Below, piece after piece: positions 30,719 to 35,221 of a stretch of DNA of 35,221 bases (positions are counted from its first letter, which is position 1; every line of letters begins with the position of its first letter). Source of the DNA: Dactylosporangium siamense (GTDB lineage Bacteria; Actinomycetota; Actinomycetes; Mycobacteriales; Micromonosporaceae); NCBI RefSeq assembly GCF_016862795.1, contig NZ_BONQ01000115.1:1-35221 (forward strand), in the 5' to 3' direction. The translations under genes and the position numbers were made by a program. The notes under the pieces are model-generated. The model ran no database searches. It worked only from the letters and a program-made list of their open reading frames with translations, and had not been told where the DNA came from.

Positions 30719-31833
30719 CCGGCAGCGGGCCGCCGGCGGGTGACCACGAGGCGGGCTGCCACCAGTACCGACAGAATCCCCGCAGTCACGATCAGCGACG
30801 GGCCGACGAAGGTCGCGGCGAGGACCAGGGCCGCCGCGGCCGGTTCGAGCCAGGTGCGAGGGCGCAGGTGCAGGACCCACAGCGCCATCAGCAGCAGCGC
30901 CACCGGAATGGTGACGGGGGCACCGGACAGGTCGGGGCGGTCCACGATGACGGCGATCCCCGCCCCGACCGCGGCCGCGGACCCGAAGACGACGTAGTGC
31001 CCGTAGCCCCACACGAACGCGTGCCGGTTGTCCACCAGGAGCTCATGGGCCGGCTGGTCGAAGTACAGCCACCAGAACGCGAACACGATCGCCAGGCCGC
31101 TCGCGGCCACCCACCACAACCGGTCCTGCACGAAGCCGGCCTGCACGGCGAGCGTCGTGGACAGCACGATCTCGCCGAGGACGATGATGAACAGCAGGCC
31201 GTAGCGCTCGGCGATGTGGTGCGGGTGCCACGGCGTCGGGTGGACTCGCTCCGCCCATGGTGGCACCGCCAGCTCGGCGGCGATCATGACGAGGAACAGC
31301 ACCAGGTGCGGGGTGCCGTGGGTGAGCAGGATCAGGCCCCAGCCGACCATGCAGGCGGAGACCCCGATGGCCATCCGGCGGGCGGTGCGGTGGCTCGCGA
31401 CGTCACCGGACGAGGCCCGCAGCCACTGGGTGACCAGGGCGGCGCGCATGATCACGTAGCCGACGGTGACCGTGCCGAAGTGGCCGTGGAACGCGTCGGT
31501 GACCCCGGCGGCCAGGACGAGGACCCCGGCGATCTGCACGAGAGTGGTCAGCCGGTACGCGACGTCGTCGGTGTCGTACGCCGAAGCGAACCAGGTGAAG
31601 TTCATCCAGGCCCACCACACGGAGAAGAACACCGTCAGGTACGCCACGATCCCATGTGTCACGTCACCGTCGGTGATCGCGTGGTGCAGCAGCTGTGCCG
31701 TGAGCGCGATGGCGACCACGAAACACAGGTCGAACAGCAGCTCGAGCGGCGTCGCGACGCGGTGCGGCTCGCGGGTGTCGCGAGTGCGCATCGGCAGGCG
31801 CCACTGACCGCCCGCGGCTGGGCTGGATGACAT
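30715..31833 (-). CDS. low-temperature-requirement A (LtrA) family membrane protein
   Basis: This 372-residue polytopic protein has about ten to twelve membrane segments. LtrA family marks are TPLELLFDLCFVVAIALTAQLLHH near the N-terminus and HHIAERYGLLFIIVLGEIVL in the centre. FAFWWLYFDQPA and RHAFVWGYGHYVVFGSAAAVGAGI follow. The start is ATG 31833 (MSSSPAAGGQW), which is 6 nt after CATAAT. An ATG further in (31791) is possible. The molecular function of the family is not established. The last codons lie within a 17-bp repeat array shared with the convergent MscS gene's 3' end. Confidence 0.92.
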   Translation of the reverse strand: MSSSPAAGGQWRLPMRTRDTREPHRVATPLELLFDLCFVVAIALTAQLLHHAITDGDVTHGIVAYLTVFFSVWWAWMNFTWFASAYDTDDVAYRLTTLVQIAGVLVLAAGVTDAFHGHFGTVTVGYVIMRAALVTQWLRASSGDVASHRTARRMAIGVSACMVGWGLILLTHGTPHLVLFLVMIAAELAVPPWAERVHPTPWHPHHIAERYGLLFIIVLGEIVLSTTLAVQAGFVQDRLWWVAASGLAIVFAFWWLYFDQPAHELLVDNRHAFVWGYGHYVVFGSAAAVGAGIAVIVDRPDLSGAPVTIPVALLLMALWVLHLRPRTWLEPAAAALVLAATFVGPSLIVTAGILSVLVAARLVVTRRRPAAG

Positions 31834-31839
31834 CGCACG

Positions 31840-31845
31840 ATTATG
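31840..31845 (-). promoter_or_regulatory. -10 box of the LtrA gene, leaderless
   Basis: CATAAT on the minus strand sits 6 nt before ATG 31833, with no ribosome binding site in between. This is the spacing expected when transcription starts at the A of the ATG. Confidence 0.55.
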
Positions 31846-31922
31846 AGGGAAACGGCCGGTGGACACCGTCTCAACTGATGGCGCCACCCTGGGTCGGCCG
31901 AATCGTCACGGCGCGGAGGGGC

Positions 31923-31928
31923 TAGCCT
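31923..31928 (+). promoter_or_regulatory. -10 box of pyk, leaderless
   Basis: TAGCCT is followed by 6 nt and then GTG 31935. There is no purine-rich site, so transcription likely begins at the start codon. No -35 match is seen. Confidence 0.5.
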
Positions 31929-31934
31929 CAGGGT

Positions 31935-33365
31935 GTGACTCGACGCGCAAAAATCGTCTGTACGCTCGGACCCGCCACATCGTCGCCCGAGCGGATTCGC
32001 GGCCTCGTCGACGCCGGGATGGACGTCGCGCGGCTCAACTTCAGCCACGGCGACCATTCGGATCACGCCGCGGTGTTCGCTCTCGTCCGTGAGGCCGCCG
32101 CTGCCGCCGGCCGTTCCGTTGGCATCCTCGCCGACCTCCAGGGTCCCAAGATCCGGCTCGGTCGCTTCGCCAACGGGCCGCACGAGTGGCGCACCGGTGA
32201 CACGGCCGTCATCACCAGCGACGACATCGTCGGCACCGCCGACCGGGTGTCGTGCACGTACACGAAGCTGCCGCAGGAAGTGAAAGCCGGCGACCGGCTA
32301 CTGATCGACGACGGCAAGGTCGCCGTCGAGGTCACCGGAGTCGAAGGAAACGACATCTCCGTCCTCGTCACCGAGGGCGGCATGGTCTCCAACAACAAGG
32401 GTGTCTCGCTGCCGAACGTCGCGGTGAGCGTGCCCGCGATGTCCGAGAAGGACGCCGAGGACCTCCGGTTCGCGCTGCAGCTCGGCGCCGACTGGATCGC
32501 GTTGTCGTTCGTGCGTTCGCCCGACGACATCAAGCTCGTCCACGAGATCATGGACGAGGAGCGGGTGCACCGCCCGGTCATCGCCAAGGTCGAGAAGCCG
32601 GAGGCGGTCGCCGCCCTCGAGCAGATCGTCGCGGCGTTCGACGGCGTCATGGTCGCCCGCGGCGACCTCGGCGTCGAGATGCCGCTCGAGCAGGTGCCGC
32701 TCGTGCAGAAGCGGGCCGTCCAGCTGTGCCGCGAGTCGGCGAAGCCGGTCATCGTCGCCACGCAGATGCTCGACTCCATGATCGAGAACGCCCGCCCGAC
32801 CCGCGCCGAGGCGTCCGACGTCGCCAACGCCGTGCTCGACGGCGCCGACGCCGTCATGCTCTCCGGCGAGACCAGCGTCGGGCGGTATCCGATCCTGACC
32901 GTCTCCACGATGGCCCGGATCATCGCGACCACCGAGGGCGGTTCGCTGTCGGTGCCGCGCCTGCAGCACGACCCCCGCACCCGCGGTGGCGCGCTCACCT
33001 CGGCCGCCTCCAACATCGCCCGCAACATCGGCGCGAAGGCGCTCGTCGCCTTCTCGCAGACCGGCGACACGGTCCGCCGCCTCGCCCGCCTGCACTGCGA
33101 GCTGCCGCTGCTCGCGTTCACGCCCGAGCCGACGGTCCGCAACCAGCTGGCCCTGTCGTGGGGCGTGCAGACGTTCGACGTGCCGTTCGTGCAGCACACC
33201 GATGAGATGTTCCAGCAGGTCGACCTCGCCATGGTCGGACTGCCGTGGCTGAGCGCCGGCGACGACGTCGTCATCGTCGCGGGCTCCCCGCCCGGGACGC
33301 CCGGCTCGACCAACACGCTCCGCGTCCACACTTTGGGAGCACTGTCACACGAACACAGCGAGTGA
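31935..33365 (+). CDS. pyk: pyruvate kinase
   Basis: This 476-residue glycolytic enzyme converts phosphoenolpyruvate and ADP to pyruvate and ATP. It starts at GTG 31935 (MTRRAKIVCTLGPATSS). Motifs are RLNFSHGDH (substrate and K+/Mg2+ site), ADLQGPKIRLG, the B-domain (33-residue region around VTEGGMVSNNKGVSLPN), IAKVEKPEAVAALEQI with the catalytic Lys, GVMVARGDLGVEMPLEQVP and ATQMLDSMIENARPTRAEASDVANAVLDGADAVMLSGETSVGRYP. A C-terminal allosteric domain follows. The length is normal for the family and the sequence is complete. It is followed 19 nt later by a thioesterase gene with its own apparent promoter. Confidence 0.98.
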   Translation: MTRRAKIVCTLGPATSSPERIRGLVDAGMDVARLNFSHGDHSDHAAVFALVREAAAAAGRSVGILADLQGPKIRLGRFANGPHEWRTGDTAVITSDDIVGTADRVSCTYTKLPQEVKAGDRLLIDDGKVAVEVTGVEGNDISVLVTEGGMVSNNKGVSLPNVAVSVPAMSEKDAEDLRFALQLGADWIALSFVRSPDDIKLVHEIMDEERVHRPVIAKVEKPEAVAALEQIVAAFDGVMVARGDLGVEMPLEQVPLVQKRAVQLCRESAKPVIVATQMLDSMIENARPTRAEASDVANAVLDGADAVMLSGETSVGRYPILTVSTMARIIATTEGGSLSVPRLQHDPRTRGGALTSAASNIARNIGAKALVAFSQTGDTVRRLARLHCELPLLAFTPEPTVRNQLALSWGVQTFDVPFVQHTDEMFQQVDLAMVGLPWLSAGDDVVIVAGSPPGTPGSTNTLRVHTLGALSHEHSE

Positions 33366-33372
33366 TTACCTC

Positions 33373-33378
33373 TAGATT
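33373..33378 (+). promoter_or_regulatory. -10 box of the thioesterase gene, leaderless
   Basis: TAGATT lies 6 nt before GTG 33385. AGGAG abuts the GTG directly, leaving no room to act as a ribosome binding site. This is the third case of the same geometry within 2 kb. Confidence 0.5.
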
Positions 33379-33384
33379 GCAGGA

Positions 33385-34263
33385 GTGGACGAGCTCGCAA
33401 GTGGACAGGCGGCGGTAGACGCCCTCGTCCGACTCCTTGATCTTGAAGCGCTGGGGGGCGACCGGTTCCTGGGCATCAGCCCGCCGGTCGGCCCCCAGCG
33501 CGTCTTCGGCGGGCAGGTCGCCGGCCAGGCGCTCGTCGCCGCCGGCCGCACCGTCGACCCGGAGCGCCAGGTGCACTCGCTGCACGGGTACTTCGTCCGG
33601 CCCGGCGACCCGACGGTGCCGATCACGTACGCCGTGGAGAACATCCGCGACGGGCGCTCCTTCTCGGTCCGCCGGTCCGTCGCGCAGCAGCACGGCAAGG
33701 TCATCTTCTTCATGTCGGCGTCGTTCCACGTCCCCGAGGACGGCCTGGACCACCACGAGGCCGCCCCGGCGGACATCCCCCCGCCGGAGGACGTCCCGAC
33801 GATGGCGGAGCGGCTGGCCAAGTATCCGGAGCGGGCCGGCATCTGGTCGATGATCCCGCGCCCGATCGACGTCCGGTACGTCGGTGAGCCCGGCTGGGTC
33901 CGCCCCGGCGACCGGCCCGCGTCGCCGACCCAGCGGGTCTGGATGCGCATCGACGGCAAGCTGCCCGACGACCCTCTCGTCCACGCGTGCGCGCTCACGT
34001 TCGCCTCGGACCTCACCCTCCTCGACTCGGTCCTCGCCGTCCACGGCGCCGTCTGGGGCCCCGGCGGTTTCGTCGGCGCCAGCCTCGACCACGCCCTGTG
34101 GTTCCACCGCGGCTTCCGCGCCGACGAGTGGTTCCTCTACGACTCGGTCAGCCCCTCCGCCTCCGACGCGCGCGGCCTGGCGACCGGCCGCATGTTCACC
34201 CGCGATGGGCGACACATAGCGACGGCTGTGCAAGAGGGCCTGTTGCGACGCGTGGGAGGATGA
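33385..34263 (+). CDS. tesB: acyl-CoA thioesterase II (TesB)
   Basis: This 292-residue double hot-dog enzyme hydrolyses acyl-CoA to free acid and CoA. The first hot-dog has FLGISPPVGPQRVFGGQVAGQALVAAGRTV, VHSLHGYFVRPGDPTVPITYAVENIRDGRSFSVRRSVAQQHGKVIFFMSASF. The second has SPTQRVWMRIDGKLPDDPLVHACALTFASDLTLLDS and VGASLDHALWFHRGFRADEWFLYD, containing the catalytic Asp of SLDH. The start is GTG 33385, dictated by a leaderless-type -10 box. The rrf2-type gene follows 3 nt later, so they are co-transcribed. With the acyl-CoA dehydrogenase pair elsewhere in the window, it fits general acyl-CoA metabolism. Confidence 0.96.
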   Translation: MDELASGQAAVDALVRLLDLEALGGDRFLGISPPVGPQRVFGGQVAGQALVAAGRTVDPERQVHSLHGYFVRPGDPTVPITYAVENIRDGRSFSVRRSVAQQHGKVIFFMSASFHVPEDGLDHHEAAPADIPPPEDVPTMAERLAKYPERAGIWSMIPRPIDVRYVGEPGWVRPGDRPASPTQRVWMRIDGKLPDDPLVHACALTFASDLTLLDSVLAVHGAVWGPGGFVGASLDHALWFHRGFRADEWFLYDSVSPSASDARGLATGRMFTRDGRHIATAVQEGLLRRVGG

Positions 34264-34266
34264 GTC

Positions 34267-34722
34267 ATGCGCCTTTCAGCCCGGGTCGACTACGCCCTCC
34301 GCGCGGTGGCGGAGCTGGCGGCATCGGCCGGTGACGGCAAGCTGGTGACCGCCGACCGCCTGGCGTCCGCCCAGCAGATCCCACCGAAGTTCCTCGAAAG
34401 CATCCTGCTCCAGCTGCGCCGCGGCGGCGTCGTCGTCGCCCAGCGCGGCCCGGAGGGCGGCTACCGGCTGGCCCGGCCCGCCGCCGACATCAGCCTCGCC
34501 GAGATCATCCGCGTGATCGACGGTCCCCTCGCCAACGTCCGCGGCCAACGCCCCGAGGACCTCGGCTACCACGGCGCCGCGTCCTCGCTGCAGGACGTGT
34601 GGATCGCCCTGCGCGCCAACGAACGGCTGATCCTCGAGACGGTCACCATCGAGGACGTCGTCACCGGCGAACTGCCTGAGCGCGTGCGCGACCTGGTCGC
34701 CGACCCGCGCGCCTGGGTCTGA
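34267..34722 (+). CDS. Rrf2-family transcriptional regulator lacking Fe-S cysteines
   Basis: This 151-residue winged-helix protein starts at ATG 34267, 6 nt after GGAGG (34256-34260) at the end of tesB. Family marks are MRLSARVDYALRAVAELA, the recognition helix region ADRLASAQQIPPKFLESILLQLRRGGVVVAQRGPEGGYRLARPAADISLAEIIRVIDGPL. It has no cysteine at all, so it cannot bind an Fe-S cluster the way IscR, NsrR or RsrR do, and it probably acts like CymR-type members by protein partners or another ligand. It overlaps none of its neighbours. It may regulate tesB or its own operon. Confidence 0.94.
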   Translation: MRLSARVDYALRAVAELAASAGDGKLVTADRLASAQQIPPKFLESILLQLRRGGVVVAQRGPEGGYRLARPAADISLAEIIRVIDGPLANVRGQRPEDLGYHGAASSLQDVWIALRANERLILETVTIEDVVTGELPERVRDLVADPRAWV

Positions 34723-34749
34723 CCGCGGGCAGCTCCGACCCGACCCGCG

Positions 34750-34833
34750 GCGCTGCCGTGCGGGTTCGTGGCGCTGCCGTGTCGGTTCGTGGCGCTGCCG
34801 TGTCGGTTTGTGGCGCTGCCGTGCGGGTTCGTG
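34750..34833 (+). repeat. 21-bp tandem repeat downstream of the rrf2-type gene
   Basis: Four 21-bp units of GCGCTGCCGTG(C/T)(G/C)GGTT(C/T)GTG begin at 34750, 34771, 34792 and 34813. Being a multiple of three, the array also reads as seven-residue repeats in open frames on the minus strand, but these have no ribosome binding site or family resemblance. I treat it as non-coding. Confidence 0.93.
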
Positions 34834-34862
34834 GCGCCTCCGCTCGGCCCGGCGGCGCTTTT
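34834..34862 (+). terminator. possible terminator after the 21-bp repeats
   Basis: GCGCC (34834-34838) pairs with GGCGC (34854-34858). An inner CCG/CGG stem is present, and TTTT (34859-34862) follows. The stem is short. It would end transcription from tesB and the rrf2-type gene. Confidence 0.4.
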
Positions 34863-35221
34863 GTCTCGGCCGTGATGGGTTCGCGTCGACCCCGAGGTGC
34901 TCTCGTTCGGTCTGGGGCGTCTGGGTTCGGGCGGATGGTGACAGGTCGATTCGTTCGACGTGCTGCCTGCTCCGGTCCGTCGTGGGCACGGCCGCCGCTC
35001 CCGTTCAGCCACCGGTCAGGCCTTGGCGGCCTTCCTGCCACCTCCGCGGACAGTTGCGCAGCCGCGACCTTGCGGTCGCGACAAGCCCCGCGGCCTGCCG
35101 GCCGGCCCGCAGCCGCGGCCCGACCGCCCCGGCCACGACGCGACCTGGCGGTCGCGGTGCGCGGTCGCACACCTGGTCACGGTGCACGGTCGCACACCAC
35201 GGCCACCACGCAGTCGCGCAC
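34863..35221. other. right-end region without a supported gene; repeated hairpins
   Basis: No gene is defensible here. Two related hairpins, GCGACC-TTGC-GGTCGC (35064-35079) and GCGACC-TGGC-GGTCGC (35140-35155), lie within a run of CGGTCGCAC(AC) repeats. One minus-strand frame is open from the window edge to a stop at 35016-35018 and ends GGGRKAAKA, a Lys/Ala tail that could be the end of a nucleic-acid-binding protein entering from the right. The preceding codons are Arg/Gly/Cys-rich and unconvincing. Confidence 0.3.

Noticed and set aside
34750-34833. 21-bp repeats as a CRISPR array or origin iterons
   Set aside because: There are no spacers, and neither DnaA boxes nor replication genes are nearby.
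34566-35012. Minus-strand open frame with seven-residue ATNxHGS repeats
   Set aside because: The repeats follow from the 21-bp array; no ribosome binding site, no domain, and overlap with the rrf2-type coding region.

Overview
The window is very GC-rich DNA with strong G/C bias at third codon positions, frequent GTG and TTG starts, many start/stop overlaps of 1-8 nt, and several genes whose start codon lies 6-8 nt after a TANNNT-like -10 box, as in leaderless transcription. With the gene content (actinobacterial-type GltBD, mycosin-type proteases, lipoprotein L,D-transpeptidase, HAAS/PadR pair) this points to a filamentous actinobacterium, most likely Micromonosporaceae or a relative. I see no tRNA, rRNA, CRISPR array, IS element or phage module, so this looks like chromosome.

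Layout. 1-2,800: a small membrane-anchored protein, then a minus-strand two-gene operon of an aminoglycoside-phosphotransferase-fold kinase and an acyl-CoA dehydrogenase. This pair matches the two halves of the ACAD10/11 fusion proteins and the LvaA/LvaC logic for 4-hydroxyacyl-CoAs. 2,997-4,362: two tandem paralogous ACT-domain proteins ending in a strong intrinsic terminator. 4,443-10,284: a cydABDC operon for a cytochrome bd-type quinol oxidase and its maturation ABC exporter. CydA/CydB are divergent, CydD and CydC carry in-frame minisatellites, and three evenly spaced ACATGT boxes precede cydA. 10,316-11,465: a HAAS-type membrane protein convergent with a PadR regulator. 11,639-13,882: two genes of unknown function. 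13,947-16,983: two tandem CPBP intramembrane proteases and a lipoprotein L,D-transpeptidase, with palindromic operator-like sites upstream. 17,563-23,590: gltBD, glutamate synthase. 23,647-24,420: a secreted zinc metallopeptidase.

24,419-29,390 is the most unusual part: a duplicated cassette. Each copy has a near-identical 65-bp leader, a coiled-coil/disordered protein with a conserved tail (W-S/T-V-x-Q-G-V-R-P-L ... DPGPGVIG-x-DR), and a mycosin-type (S8) membrane-anchored protease starting at a TTG that overlaps the previous stop. The second copy also has a small WXG100/EspC-like gene. The first copy looks like an in-frame deletion that joins the first four codons of that small gene to the large gene. 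No EccB/C/D/E core is visible, so this is an orphan type VII secretion-associated module and the best candidate here for an undescribed system.

29,422-34,722: an MscS-family channel, a convergent LtrA-family membrane protein, pyruvate kinase, an acyl-CoA thioesterase II and a cysteine-free Rrf2 regulator. The last 500 bp hold a 21-bp tandem repeat, a possible terminator and repeated GCGACC...GGTCGC hairpins, with no gene I can defend.

A recurring theme is unrelated short tandem repeats (11, 12, 14, 15, 16, 17, 18, 21 and 36 bp units), both intergenic and, in multiples of three, inside genes.
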